64,000 nucleotides of DNA from NCBI RefSeq assembly GCF_004023625.1, contig NZ_RPDJ01000026.1, positions 1 through 64,000 on the forward strand, given 5' to 3'. This document shows, piece by piece, positions 1-8,836 of the stretch. A model generated the notes under the pieces. It made no database searches, was not told where the DNA came from, and saw only the letters and a program-made list of their open reading frames with translations. Numbering within the stretch: the first letter of the stretch is position 1; each line of letters begins with the position of its first letter. A program made the translations under genes and the position numbers. The DNA comes from Streptomyces cavernae (lineage in GTDB: Bacteria; Actinomycetota; Actinomycetes; Streptomycetales; Streptomycetaceae).

Positions 1-501
1 CGCGAGCGGCGTGCGCAGATCGTGCGAGATCCAGGCGACGAGTTCACGGCGGGAGGACTCAAGGGCGCGCTCGCGCTCCCGGGACTCGGCCAGCTTCGCG
101 CTGGTCGCCTCCAACTCGCGGCTGAGTGCGGCGAGTTCGGCCGTGGCCGGTCCGTGGGGTGCCGTGAAGTCGCCGCCGTCACCGAAGGAGCGGGCAGCGA
201 GGGTGAGCTCGCGGCTGCGGGCGACCACCCAACGGCCCAGCAGCAGCGCGGTGGCCAGGGAGACGACAGCCGCCATCGCCACCACCGTCGTGACCACGGA
301 CAGGTCATGCGCGGACAGGAACATCGCCTCCGCCACGGCCAGGGTGCCCGCCAGCATCGCGGTCACGGCGACGGCGGCCACCACGGTCAGTGAGGTGGTC
401 AGTGAGCGGCGGCGCAGCAGCCACAGTGCTCCCGCGCCGAGCAGCCCGGCCGCACAGGCGCCGAGGAAGGCGTAGAGGGCGATGAGGAGGGTTGCGCCCA
501 T
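1..501 (-). CDS. Two-component sensor histidine kinase, N-terminal part (cut by window edge)
   Basis: The first 167 residues of a membrane histidine kinase; the gene runs off the left edge before the ATPase domain. Visible parts are about three hydrophobic segments (roughly residues 4-28, 36-58 and 66-90), a HAMP-like linker, and the dimerisation/phosphoacceptor H-box WISHDLRTPLA with His160 at the truncated end. It should autophosphorylate on His160 and pass phosphate to the regulator encoded just upstream. The ATG lies 2 bases after that regulator's stop, so the two are one transcription unit. The stimulus cannot be read from the sequence. The family call is firm because of the H-box and the pairing. 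Confidence 0.9.
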   Translation of the reverse strand, partial: MGATLLIALYAFLGACAAGLLGAGALWLLRRRSLTTSLTVVAAVAVTAMLAGTLAVAEAMFLSAHDLSVVTTVVAMAAVVSLATALLLGRWVVARSRELTLAARSFGDGGDFTAPHGPATAELAALSRELEATSAKLAESRERERALESSRRELVAWISHDLRTPLA

Positions 502-503
502 GA

Positions 504-1259
504 TCACTCCTCGCCTCGGGCGGAGGTGCCTGCGGGATCGAAACGGTAGCCGACGCCCCAGACGGTCTGGATCAGACGAGGGCGGGCGGGGTCGTCCTCG
601 ACCTTGTTGCGCAGCCGCCGGACATGAACCGTGACGGTCGACAGGTCGCCGAAGTCCCAGCCCCACACCTCCCGCATCAGGTCCTCGCGGCTGTACGCCA
701 GGCCCGGATGACGGAGGAAGAACGCGAGGAGGTCGAACTCGCGCAGGGTGAGGGCCAGTTCGGCGCCGTTCTTGGTGGCGCGGCGGGCGGCCGGGTCGAT
801 GGTGAGTCCGGCCGAGCTGAGGGACCGCGTGCCCGTGAGGGGCCGCGTACGGCGCAGTACGGACTCCACCCTCAGCACCAGTTCCCGGGGGCTGAACGGC
901 TTGGTGACGTAGTCGTCCGCGCCCACCTCCAGCCCCAGGATGCGATCGTCCTCGTCGCCGCGTGCGGTGAGCATGATGACCGGGACCGGGCCGCGCTCGC
1001 GCATCCGGCGGCACACCTCCAGGCCGTCCATGCCGGGCAGCATGAGATCGAGAACCACCAGGTCGGGCCAGTGCGCGGCGGCGCCGGCGAGTGCGCTCGG
1101 CCCGTCTCCGGCCCGGTCGACCACATACCCGGCGCGATCCAGGTAGCCCGAGACGACCTCCGCGACGGTGGGATCGTCGTCGACGACGAGAACGCGGGCG
1201 CCCCCCGCCCCTCGACCGGCTGAGGCGTCCGCCGCCGGCTCGTATGGCTGCTGTTCCAT
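504..1259 (-). CDS. OmpR/PhoB-family response regulator
   Basis: A 251-residue DNA-binding response regulator. The receiver domain (about residues 22-135) has the acidic pocket DDD at 27-29, phosphoacceptor Asp71 in VVLDLMLPGMDG, Thr98 and Lys120. The C-terminal winged-helix domain (about 150-240) carries the typical LTLREFDLLAFF, TVTVHVRRLRNK and VWGVGYRF motifs. A 20-residue Ala/Gly-rich leader precedes the receiver. It is transcribed first, with the histidine kinase gene following 2 bases downstream, so the two form a standard signalling pair. Targets are unknown. The 135 bases upstream, before the phosphatase stop, would hold the promoter. Confidence 0.95.
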   Translation of the reverse strand: MEQQPYEPAADASAGRGAGGARVLVVDDDPTVAEVVSGYLDRAGYVVDRAGDGPSALAGAAAHWPDLVVLDLMLPGMDGLEVCRRMRERGPVPVIMLTARGDEDDRILGLEVGADDYVTKPFSPRELVLRVESVLRRTRPLTGTRSLSSAGLTIDPAARRATKNGAELALTLREFDLLAFFLRHPGLAYSREDLMREVWGWDFGDLSTVTVHVRRLRNKVEDDPARPRLIQTVWGVGYRFDPAGTSARGEE

Positions 1260-1394
1260 GCGGCCAGCCTCGCATCCATTCTCCTGCCCGTCGCGCTTCG
1301 AGCCGCCCGCGTTCCCGACGTCCGTGTTTCGTAAGGAGTCGAGTTCGGCGGACTCGCCGAGTACTCGCCGCCGAGCGGGCGTGCGGGCTCGTCG

Positions 1395-4031
1395 TCAGGC
1401 GCCGGAGGGGCTGGGAAGCGTGCGGCGCCGGAGAAGCCGCGGCAACGTCATCTCGAACCAGACCGTCTTGCCCCCGCCGGTACGGCTGGTGCCCCATTCG
1501 CGCGCCAGTCTCCCGACCACCCGCAGGCCCCGCCCGAACTCGTCGTGCGGACCGGCGCCGAGGAGGGTGGGGAGGGTGTGTTCGGCGTCGTCGACCTCGC
1601 ACAGCAGGGTTTCGCCACGGACCAGCCTGAGGCCGATCTGGCGGCCCCGGGCGTGCCGTACGGCGTTGGTGACGAGTTCGCTCACCATCAGTTCCGCGGT
1701 GTCGGCGAGCGCGGGCAGGCCCCAGTCGTGGAGCTTCCCGCGGACCACGGCGCGGGCCCTGCCGACCTCGATCGGTTCGGAGGCGAGGCGCCACTCGGCG
1801 ACGTCGTCGGGTGCGATGCCGTTGAGCCTGGCCATCAGCAGGGCCAGGTCGTCCTTGCGGTCTCCGCGGTTGCCCAGCGCGCGGATGACGGTGTCGCAGG
1901 CGGCGTCCATGGAGGCCGCGGGGTGCGCGGCGGACTCGCAGAGCGCGGCGAGCCCGACGCCGATGTCCTCGCCGCGCACCTCGACCAGTCCGTCGGTGCA
2001 CATCACGAGCCGGTCGCCGGGTGACACGGGGACGCATACCGACTCGAACGGCACCCCGCCGACGCCGATCGGGGCGCCCGTGGGCAGGTCGAGCAGTTCG
2101 CTGCGGCCGTCGTCGGCGTGCACCAGGACGGGCGGTATGTGGCCGGCGTTGGCGAGTTCCAGCTCGCCCACTATGGGGTCGTAGACGGCGTACAGACAGG
2201 TCGCGAGGTAGTGCTCGCCGAGTCGCTGGGCCAAGTCGTCGAGGTTGCGCAGGAGTTGTGCGGGCGGCAGATCGAGTGCGGCCATGGTCTGCACGGCGGT
2301 CCGTAACTGGCCCATCATCGCTGCTGAGTTGAGGCCGTGGCCCATGACGTCGCCGACGACCAGCGCGGTGCGCGAGCCCGGCAGTTTCACCGCGTCGAAC
2401 CAGTCGCCGCCGACCCGTCCGAGGAGTGTGCCCGGCAGATAGCGGGTGGCGAGGTCACAGCCCCCCAGGTGGGGCGGGATGTGCGGCAGCATGCTGTCCT
2501 GGAGCGTCTCGGCGACGTTCTCCTGGTGGGTGTACATGCGCGCGTTGTCGAGTACGAGGCCCGCGCGGGCGGCGAGTTCGGCGCCAGTGACACGGTCCAT
2601 CTCGTTGAACTCGGCCCGCTCCGGGTGGCGCAAGAGGATCATGAAGCCGAGTACCACATGGCGGGCCTTGAGGGGCACGACCAGCATCGAGCGGTTGCTG
2701 ATGAGCGGCCGGATGTCGCGCTTCTCGAACTGTGCGGCGATGGCGTGTCCCATCTGCTCGCTGATGCGCGGCACGAGGACGGGTTCGCCGGTGGTCATGC
2801 ACTGGAAGAACGGTGTGTGCGCGGGGAACGTCATGGACTCGCCGACCGGCACGACGTCGTCCCAGCGGCCCGGTTCGTCGGTGTGCTCGACGGCGACCCG
2901 GTGCCACATCGTGGTGGTGTCGGGCACCCCTTCGGGGAAACCCTCCCCCGCGACGACCTGCTCGCGCAGGTAGGTGCCCGCCACGTCGGTGAAGCGGGGC
3001 ACGACGGCCTTGCTCACCTCGACGATGGTCCGCGCCAGGTCCAGTGAGGTGCCGATGCGTGAGCTGACCTCGTTGAGGAACTCCAGGCGTTCGCGTACGG
3101 CGGCGTACTCGAGGTCCTCGCCCTCGTCGAGGAGTTCCCGCGGCACGGGCTCGCCCAGCGCGGCCGCCCGGGCCGCCCGTTCGCGGCGGGCCCGGCGCTC
3201 GGTGCGGCGGGCCACTCCCCAGTCGGGGGTGACCGGGACCCGGTCGTTGTGGCTGAACTCCAGGACGGGGTAACCCAGTTCGAGGACCTGCGAGACGATG
3301 CGGGCGCTTTCGCCGACGCTCATGCCGGGCAGGATCTCGGGGAGCCTGCGGGCCAGTTCCTCGGCGCCGGGGAAGTCGGTGTGGAGGGCGAAGGCCGGAG
3401 CTATGCGCTCCACCGCGATGCTGTCCTCGTCGCCCTCCGTCCGCAGCCGGGCGGCGTCTGCGGCCAGCACGAGCAGTCGTTCCCGGCCGGGCCCGACCAG
3501 CGGGTAGGCCCACCACAGGACGTCGATCCGGTCGAGGTCCGGGGTGGAGAGCCGGGCCCGTCCGGCGGCCGGGTAGGAGAGGCGTCCGCCGAGGGAGGAC
3601 TCCAGGCCGGGGCCGAGTCCGTCGTAGGGGCCGTAGGGCGTCGAATCGTCATGGGCCGCGCTCGCTCCGCCGTCCCCGCCGTATTGGCCATATTCGTCTT
3701 CGGCGTCCTCGGCGTCTTCGTCCTCGTCGGGGAGTGCGCCGGAGACCGGGAGCAAGTCGGTGGCGAGCCGGCCCACCGCCTCCTCCTTGGTGACGCCGAA
3801 GACACGGCGGGCGCCGGTGCTCCAGTGGGAGACGAGGCCGCCCCGGTCGACCACGACGACGGCCAGGGGTATGCGTCCGGCGGTGGTGTGCGCACCCGCT
3901 TCCCCGGCGGCCGCGCGGTCGGTCGGGCCGCCGGTGGCTCCGGCGGCGGGCGGGCCGCCGACAGCCCCGAGCTTGGGCGGGCCACCGGCGGCCCCTGGGT
4001 CGGGAGCGCCTGTCTCGGTGCCACGATCCAT
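1395..4031 (-). CDS. PAS-GAF-SpoIIE PP2C phosphatase with C-terminal HATPase_c domain
   Basis: A predicted 878-residue cytoplasmic serine phosphatase of the SpoIIE/RsbU class, which typically controls sigma factors through anti-sigma-factor antagonists. Order: Gly/Pro/Ala-rich leader, PAS domain (about 52-98), an acidic low-complexity stretch, a divergent sensory region, GAF domain (about 335-510), SpoIIE phosphatase (about 530-745; metal-site motifs GGDWFD, VGDVMGHG and CTDGLVE), and an anti-sigma-type HATPase domain (about 755-870; N-box ELVTNAVRHA, G-box GRGLRVV). The ATG at 4031 is chosen because GGAGGAGG lies about 10 bases upstream; the frame stays open for a further 56 codons. Phosphatase and RsbW-like kinase domains in one chain suggest antagonistic activities on the same partner. 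The ligand is unknown. Confidence 0.92.
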   Translation of the reverse strand: MDRGTETGAPDPGAAGGPPKLGAVGGPPAAGATGGPTDRAAAGEAGAHTTAGRIPLAVVVVDRGGLVSHWSTGARRVFGVTKEEAVGRLATDLLPVSGALPDEDEDAEDAEDEYGQYGGDGGASAAHDDSTPYGPYDGLGPGLESSLGGRLSYPAAGRARLSTPDLDRIDVLWWAYPLVGPGRERLLVLAADAARLRTEGDEDSIAVERIAPAFALHTDFPGAEELARRLPEILPGMSVGESARIVSQVLELGYPVLEFSHNDRVPVTPDWGVARRTERRARRERAARAAALGEPVPRELLDEGEDLEYAAVRERLEFLNEVSSRIGTSLDLARTIVEVSKAVVPRFTDVAGTYLREQVVAGEGFPEGVPDTTTMWHRVAVEHTDEPGRWDDVVPVGESMTFPAHTPFFQCMTTGEPVLVPRISEQMGHAIAAQFEKRDIRPLISNRSMLVVPLKARHVVLGFMILLRHPERAEFNEMDRVTGAELAARAGLVLDNARMYTHQENVAETLQDSMLPHIPPHLGGCDLATRYLPGTLLGRVGGDWFDAVKLPGSRTALVVGDVMGHGLNSAAMMGQLRTAVQTMAALDLPPAQLLRNLDDLAQRLGEHYLATCLYAVYDPIVGELELANAGHIPPVLVHADDGRSELLDLPTGAPIGVGGVPFESVCVPVSPGDRLVMCTDGLVEVRGEDIGVGLAALCESAAHPAASMDAACDTVIRALGNRGDRKDDLALLMARLNGIAPDDVAEWRLASEPIEVGRARAVVRGKLHDWGLPALADTAELMVSELVTNAVRHARGRQIGLRLVRGETLLCEVDDAEHTLPTLLGAGPHDEFGRGLRVVGRLAREWGTSRTGGGKTVWFEMTLPRLLRRRTLPSPSGA

Positions 4032-4170
4032 GGCCCAGGCTCCTCCTCCACCGACTCCACAAGATCTGTACCGTCCCGACCACGGTACGGCTACGACCGG
4101 TTGCGATGTGTGCCAATAGGGGAATTGGGATCCTTGGTCAGCTCCGGCGCACGCCCCTCCGGGAGCCCCC

Positions 4171-6660
4171 TCAGTCCTCGTGTCCCAGGTGCAGGTCACG
4201 TTCCGCCCGGCCTCCCGGGGCGACCCTCAGCACGGTGGCCACCGGCGTGTAACCGGCGGCGACGACGGTGTACTCGCCGGCGGACAGGTCCCCGAACCTG
4301 TAGGTGCCGTCGGTGCCGGTGATCTGCGTGTCCACCACGTTCCCCGCGGTGTCGAACAGGGTCACCCGGGCGTCCTCGACGGGACGCCCGCCGCCGGCCC
4401 GCACAGTGCCCTTCACGACCGTGCCACCGGCCAGTTCGACGTCCTGCACGGTCTCGTGTCCGGCCCGGACGCCGACCGGGAGGGCGGCCGGGCGGAAGGC
4501 GGGCGCGCTGGCCGCGAGCGTGTACTCCCCCGCGGCCAGCTCGGTGACGACGTACGTGCCCTCGCGTCCGCTGCGCACGGTCGCCACGACCTCGCCGTGG
4601 ACGTCCGTGAGCGTGACGGTGGCGCTGGAGACGGGCGTACCGTCCGGGGTCCGCACGGTACCGGCGAGTCGTCCCGCGCCGCCGAGGACCACATCGAGTT
4701 CGACCGGGCGTTCGCCGACGGTGACACCGACGGCCTGCGGCTGGTGACCGCCGGCCGCGGCGATCAGCACGTACGAGCCGGCGCCGGGTGTGCCGAGGGC
4801 GTACCGTCCGTCGTCGCCGCCGACGCACCGGCCGATCTGCTGTCCGACGATGTCGATGAGGGTGAGCGCGGCGCGCGGCACGGCGGTGCCGTCGGGGTGC
4901 CGGACCGTGCCGCGGACGTGGATGCCGTCGGTCTGTGCCGAGCGCGCGTGCGGGAGCTGGGGGCGGTGCGCGGGCTCGGCGGTGGCGGGTACCGGTTCCT
5001 CGGCGACCGGTGGCCTGTCCCTGACGAAGAAGGCGGCGAGCAGTCCGAGGGCGAGCACCGGCACGAGGTACAGGAAGATCCGCGGCAGGGTGTCCGCGAG
5101 GAGGGCGCCGGCGTGCGCGGGGAGGCGGTCGTGGGGCAGCCCGCCGGTGAGCCGGCTCGCCAGCAGGCCGCCGACGACGGCGGCGCCGGCGCTGCCGCCG
5201 AGCTGCCGGAGGCAGGTGTGGAGATCCGTGGCGGCACCCAGGTCGGCGGGGCGTACGGAGTTCTGCACGGCGAGGACCAGCACGGGCATCACCATGCCGA
5301 TACCGGCGCCGAGGACGGCCGTCCGGATGCCGAAGTCGAGCGCGGAGACGTCGGTTTCGAGACGGGACAGCAGCCACATGCCGGTGCCGGACAGGGCGGT
5401 GCCGAGGACCGCGCAGACGGTGCGGCGGCGTCCGCCGCGGCGGACGAGCCGTCCGCAGACGACGGAGGCGCCGACGAGAGCACCTGTGAGGGGCAGCATG
5501 AGCAGGCCGGATTCGGTGGCGCTGACGCCTTCCCGGGCCAGTTGCAGGTAGGCGGGCAGATGGCCGGCCGCCGCGAACAGCGCCGCGCCGGTGACCAGGG
5601 CGACCAGACCGCCGGCGAGGAGGCCCCGGTCGCCCAGCAGCCGGGGCGGGAGAAGCGGGTGGGCGGCGTGCCGCTCGACGACCAGGAGCAGCGCGGTCGC
5701 CGCGCAGGCCCCGGCGGCCAGGCCGAGGACGGCGTCGGAGTCCCAGGCGTACGCGGTGCCGCCCCACGCGGTCAGCAGCACCAGGCAGGTCGCGGCGGCG
5801 CCGAGCAGCAGCGCGCCGAGGACGTCGAAGCGGGCGGCGGGCGCGGCGCCCTGGGACGGCGCGGCCGCCTCGGCCCGCGCGGGCGACCCTGACGTCGACG
5901 ACGGGGGGACCTTGGGGGCGAGGGTGACGACGGCCAGAGTGACCAGTCCGCAGGGCACGTTGACGTAGAAGCACCATCTCCAGGAGAGCTGGTCGGTGAG
6001 GTAGCCCCCGAGCAGCGGGCCCGTCAGGGAGGCGATCCCGAAGGCCGCGGCGACCGTTGCGGTGAAGCGGCCGCGGCGGGTGGTGGGGGCGATGTCCGCC
6101 AGGATGATCTGCGCGCCGCTCATGAGGCCGCCGGTGCCGAGGCCCTGGAGGGCACGGCAGGCGATCAGCTGGTCCATGGTCTGCGCCAGGCCCGCGAGCC
6201 CCGAGCCGGCCACGAAGGCGAGGACGGCGAGCTGGAAGGCGCCCTTGCGTCCGTGGAGGTCGCCGAGTCTGCCGAAGACGAGCCCTCCGACACCGGCGGC
6301 GAGCAGACCGGGGGCGATCACCGAGGAGATCCGGTCGAGGCCGTGCAGTTCGTCGACGATCGCCGGGAGCGCGGTGGCGACGGTCATCGGGTCCAGGGCG
6401 ACGAGCACGAGTGCGAGCGTCAGTCCGAGGAGGGCCAGTACGGGGCGGATGCCGCCGGGACCGGCACCGCGGTCGGTTCCGCGATCGGTGCCGTGGCCGT
6501 CACCGCGATCGGCGCCGTGGCCGGTGCGGCCATCGGAGTAGTGGTCCGTGCCTTGGCCGGCACGGGTGCCGGGGTCGGGCGGCGTTCCGGGATGCGTACT
6601 GCCGTCCGCCGCCCCGGGCGACATGCCCTGCTCGCTCTTCGCCAGCGTCGTGCCGCCCAC
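4171..6660 (-). CDS. DHA2-type MFS transporter with three C-terminal carboxypeptidase-regulatory-like domains
   Basis: An integral-membrane exporter of the major facilitator superfamily, drug:H+ antiporter-2 style, about 14 helices across residues 70-560. Motif A-like GRLGDLHGRKG follows helix 2, and motif C-like GPLLGGYLTDQ is present. After the last helix come three consecutive repeats of about 80 residues (about 590-829), each with the V-x-G-T-V-R...G-x-P-V...DGTYRFxDLxAGEYT signature of carboxypeptidase-regulatory-like/Cna-B beta-sandwiches. The GTG at 6660 has GAGGGGAG 7 bases upstream. A low-complexity G/T/D/H-rich segment precedes helix 1. The substrate is unknown. The tail should be soluble; its side of the membrane depends on helix count. 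Confidence 0.85.
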   Translation of the reverse strand: MGGTTLAKSEQGMSPGAADGSTHPGTPPDPGTRAGQGTDHYSDGRTGHGADRGDGHGTDRGTDRGAGPGGIRPVLALLGLTLALVLVALDPMTVATALPAIVDELHGLDRISSVIAPGLLAAGVGGLVFGRLGDLHGRKGAFQLAVLAFVAGSGLAGLAQTMDQLIACRALQGLGTGGLMSGAQIILADIAPTTRRGRFTATVAAAFGIASLTGPLLGGYLTDQLSWRWCFYVNVPCGLVTLAVVTLAPKVPPSSTSGSPARAEAAAPSQGAAPAARFDVLGALLLGAAATCLVLLTAWGGTAYAWDSDAVLGLAAGACAATALLLVVERHAAHPLLPPRLLGDRGLLAGGLVALVTGAALFAAAGHLPAYLQLAREGVSATESGLLMLPLTGALVGASVVCGRLVRRGGRRRTVCAVLGTALSGTGMWLLSRLETDVSALDFGIRTAVLGAGIGMVMPVLVLAVQNSVRPADLGAATDLHTCLRQLGGSAGAAVVGGLLASRLTGGLPHDRLPAHAGALLADTLPRIFLYLVPVLALGLLAAFFVRDRPPVAEEPVPATAEPAHRPQLPHARSAQTDGIHVRGTVRHPDGTAVPRAALTLIDIVGQQIGRCVGGDDGRYALGTPGAGSYVLIAAAGGHQPQAVGVTVGERPVELDVVLGGAGRLAGTVRTPDGTPVSSATVTLTDVHGEVVATVRSGREGTYVVTELAAGEYTLAASAPAFRPAALPVGVRAGHETVQDVELAGGTVVKGTVRAGGGRPVEDARVTLFDTAGNVVDTQITGTDGTYRFGDLSAGEYTVVAAGYTPVATVLRVAPGGRAERDLHLGHED

Positions 6661-6803
6661 CGTGCCGCTCCCCTCGTCGCGCCTGCGCCGCCCTTTTGTC
6701 GCATTCCGCGACACTTGCGGGCAAGCGCGACGAGTCAATCTGCGCACCGGCCGGGCCCCCGTTGACGCCGCTGAACCGGCGCACCAGCCGCAGAAACGCC
6801 ACG

Positions 6804-6829
6804 AAGGATCACCCGTATTGGTGATCTTT
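6804..6829. promoter_or_regulatory. Inverted repeat upstream of the MFS gene (operator or short terminator)
   Basis: GATCACC (6807-6813) and GGTGATC (6820-6826) form a perfect 7-bp stem around a 6-base loop, extendable by a G-T and two A-T pairs, with TTT on the plus-strand side. It lies between the SRPBCC stop and the MFS start, about 145 bases upstream of the MFS GTG. It could be a dyad operator for the exporter or a weak terminator for the SRPBCC gene; the sequence does not decide. Confidence 0.4.
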
Positions 6830-6870
6830 ACCGCAATCCCTGCGGGGGACCGCGGAGTTCACCTCGGGGA

Positions 6871-7311
6871 CTACTGCTCCACCTCGGCGGCCAGCTTGAC
6901 CAGCACCGCGTCGTAGATCCGGGCGAGGCCCTTGGGGGCGAACGCCTTCTCGAAGAAGCCGCCGATGCCCTGGGCCCCGTTCCAGACGGTGGTGACGACG
7001 ACCCGGGACTTGCCGTCGGCGGGCGTCACTCGCCAGGTGGTGACCATCGAGGAGTTGCGGTCCTTCTCCACCAGTTCGCCGTCGGTCGGCTCGGTGACCT
7101 CCAGCAGGCAGTCGCGGACGCGCTTGCTGGTGGCCTGGAGTTTCCAGTGCACGAGGGTGCCCTCGCCGTCGCCGCCCTCACGCACCTCGTACTCGCTGAA
7201 GTGTTCGGGCAGGAGCTTCGCGCGCGTGCCGCTGTAGTCGGCCAGAGCGTCGAAGACGTCCTCCGGCCCGGCCGCGATGACCCGCTCCGTGGTGGCCTCG
7301 ACCTGCGCCAT
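6871..7311 (-). CDS. SRPBCC-family (polyketide cyclase/START-like) protein
   Basis: A 146-residue single-domain protein of the SRPBCC superfamily, whose helix-grip fold forms a hydrophobic ligand cavity. It has the usual beginning (xxATTERVIAAGPEDVFDAL, first strand and helix), central beta strands, and a long C-terminal helix (KAFAPKGLARIYDAVLVKLA). No catalytic residues can be assigned. Members range from lipid carriers to aromatase/cyclases, and a specific function is not supported here. The ATG overlaps nothing and is preceded by GGAGGAAGAGC. It is divergent from the radical SAM gene. Confidence 0.82.
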   Translation of the reverse strand: MAQVEATTERVIAAGPEDVFDALADYSGTRAKLLPEHFSEYEVREGGDGEGTLVHWKLQATSKRVRDCLLEVTEPTDGELVEKDRNSSMVTTWRVTPADGKSRVVVTTVWNGAQGIGGFFEKAFAPKGLARIYDAVLVKLAAEVEQ

Positions 7312-7638
7312 TGCTCTTCCTCCAGCACTCGGATTGTCGGGCGTTGGGCACAGCCAACCACCCCGTCACGGAGGGGCCAAATCCGGGGTCGCGCGGGGGG
7401 CGCACGGGCCCCCGGAACGGAACCGGGCCGACCCCCGGAGGGAACCGGGCCGACCCCCGGGAGGGATCCAGGCCGACCCCGGGCGAAACGGAGCCGACCC
7501 CGAACGAACCAGGCCGGCCGTCCCAGACGTCAACCGGCCCGCCGCCCGGATCGGCCTTCACAAGTCCCTCGCGGTCTCGGTCGCACGATCAAGGGAACAT
7601 GTGTTCTATTCTGACGCCAGTGCTACCGAGGAGGCGTC
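7312..7638. other. Divergent intergenic region with imperfect G/C-rich direct repeats
   Basis: 327 bases between the SRPBCC and radical SAM genes. Positions about 7405-7515 contain at least four imperfect direct copies of a unit of about 22-24 bases built on CCGGGCCGACCCCCGG, drifting to GAGCCGACCCCGAACG. No coding signal fits it. The 3' end holds the LexA-like box and promoter of the radical SAM gene (separate entry). Confidence 0.6.
7595..7612 (+). promoter_or_regulatory. LexA (SOS) box overlapping a promoter -10
   Basis: GAACATGTGTTC (7595-7606) matches the actinobacterial SOS-box core GAAC-N4-GTTC exactly. It is followed directly by TATTCT (7607-7612), a good -10 hexamer, 27 bases before the ATG at 7639. 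A repressor bound here would block RNA polymerase. GAGGAGG (7628-7634) is the ribosome site. Regulation by LexA is inferred from the motif and its position. Confidence 0.72.
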
Positions 7639-8700
7639 ATGCGCTGGGAGAACCTCAGAGTCGAATCCGCGGCGGAGCCCACCGGGCGCCCCTTCGAGGG
7701 CCGCCCCCGGGACGCCGCGCTGTTCGACGCGGACGCCGTGACGACCCGAACCTTCGACACGCCCGAGTTCAGCGGGATCACCTTCCACGAGATCCGCGCG
7801 AAGTCGATCGTGAACCGGGTGCCCGGCGCCTCGCGCATGCCGTTCGAGTGGACCGTCAACCCCTACCGCGGCTGCACGCACGCGTGCGTGTACTGCTTCG
7901 CCCGCAAGACGCACAGCTACCTGGACCTCGACACCGGCCTGGGCTTCGACTCCCAGATCGTGGTGAAGGTCAACGCCCCGGAGCTGCTGCGCCGACACCT
8001 GGGCTCACCCCGCTGGCAGGGCGAGCACATAGCGATGGGCACCAATGTCGACTGCTACCAGCGCGCGGAGGGCCGCTACCGGCTGATGCCCGGCATCCTG
8101 GCCGCGCTGCGCGACCACGCCAACCCGTTTTCGATCCTGACCAAGGGCACGCTGATCCTGCGCGATCTGGATCTGCTGAAGCAGGCGTCGGGGGTGACGG
8201 ACGTCGGGATCTCCGTCTCCGTGGGCTTCACCGACCCCGAACTGTGGCGCACCGTGGAGCCCGGCACCCCGGCGCCGGAACGACGGCTGGACGTCGTACG
8301 CACTCTCGCAGAACACGGCGTCGGCTGCGGGGTCCTGATGGCGCCGGTGATCCCGTTCCTGAGCGACCATCCGGGCCAACTGCGCGCCACCGTAAGGGCG
8401 ATCGCGGCCTCCGGGGCGACCTCGGTGACGCCGCTGGTGCTGCATCTGCGGCCGGGGGCCCGCGAGTGGTTCATGGCCTGGCTCGGGCAGCACCACCCGT
8501 ATCTGGTGCGGCGGTACGAACGGCTCTACGCGGAGGGCGCCTACGCGCCCAAGTGGTACCAGCGTCGGATCACCCGTCAGGTACACGAGCTCGCACAGGA
8601 GTACGGGATCGGCCCGACCCGGGCCGGCATGCCGCGACGCCTCCCCGTACCCGAAACGACAGAACAAGCGTCAGAACCCACACAATTGACGCTTCTTTAG
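7639..8700 (+). CDS. Rv2578c-family radical SAM protein (spore photoproduct lyase-like)
   Basis: A 353-residue radical SAM enzyme. The [4Fe-4S] ligands are Cys79, Cys83 and Cys86 in CTHACVYC, i.e. the CX3CX2C motif inside the conserved NPYRGCTHACVYCFAR block. This and MGTNVDCYQRAEGRYRL place it in the family named after Mycobacterium tuberculosis Rv2578c, which is related to spore photoproduct lyase/SplB proteins. Chemistry and substrate are unproven; DNA-lesion repair is a fair guess, strengthened by the LexA-type box over its promoter. ATG with GAGGAGG 4 bases upstream. It appears monocistronic, with 136 bases before the next start. Confidence 0.9.
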   Translation: MRWENLRVESAAEPTGRPFEGRPRDAALFDADAVTTRTFDTPEFSGITFHEIRAKSIVNRVPGASRMPFEWTVNPYRGCTHACVYCFARKTHSYLDLDTGLGFDSQIVVKVNAPELLRRHLGSPRWQGEHIAMGTNVDCYQRAEGRYRLMPGILAALRDHANPFSILTKGTLILRDLDLLKQASGVTDVGISVSVGFTDPELWRTVEPGTPAPERRLDVVRTLAEHGVGCGVLMAPVIPFLSDHPGQLRATVRAIAASGATSVTPLVLHLRPGAREWFMAWLGQHHPYLVRRYERLYAEGAYAPKWYQRRITRQVHELAQEYGIGPTRAGMPRRLPVPETTEQASEPTQLTLL

Positions 8701-8836
8701 CGAGCATCCGAGGGCTTTACCCAAACCGATTGGGTCAAGACTTTCCAGAATTCGTTCTTCCGGGAGTCCTTTCCGGGACGATGCGGCGAGGGCCGTGACA
8801 TCCGCGGTCCGAAACCCTCCGTCCTGGGAGGACTTG

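Noticed and set aside
1545..4322. Long plus-strand open frames opposite the SpoIIE phosphatase gene
   Set aside because: They lie antisense to a gene with complete domain motifs, have low-complexity translations and no conserved domain; high GC gives long spurious frames.
4180..5892. 570-residue plus-strand open frame opposite the MFS gene
   Set aside because: The translation is rich in G/A/D/R with no domain, while the minus strand encodes a recognisable transporter.
6804..6829. Firm terminator call for the SRPBCC gene
   Set aside because: The stem is only 7 perfect base pairs and has its T run on the opposite strand from the gene, so it is listed as a regulatory inverted repeat.
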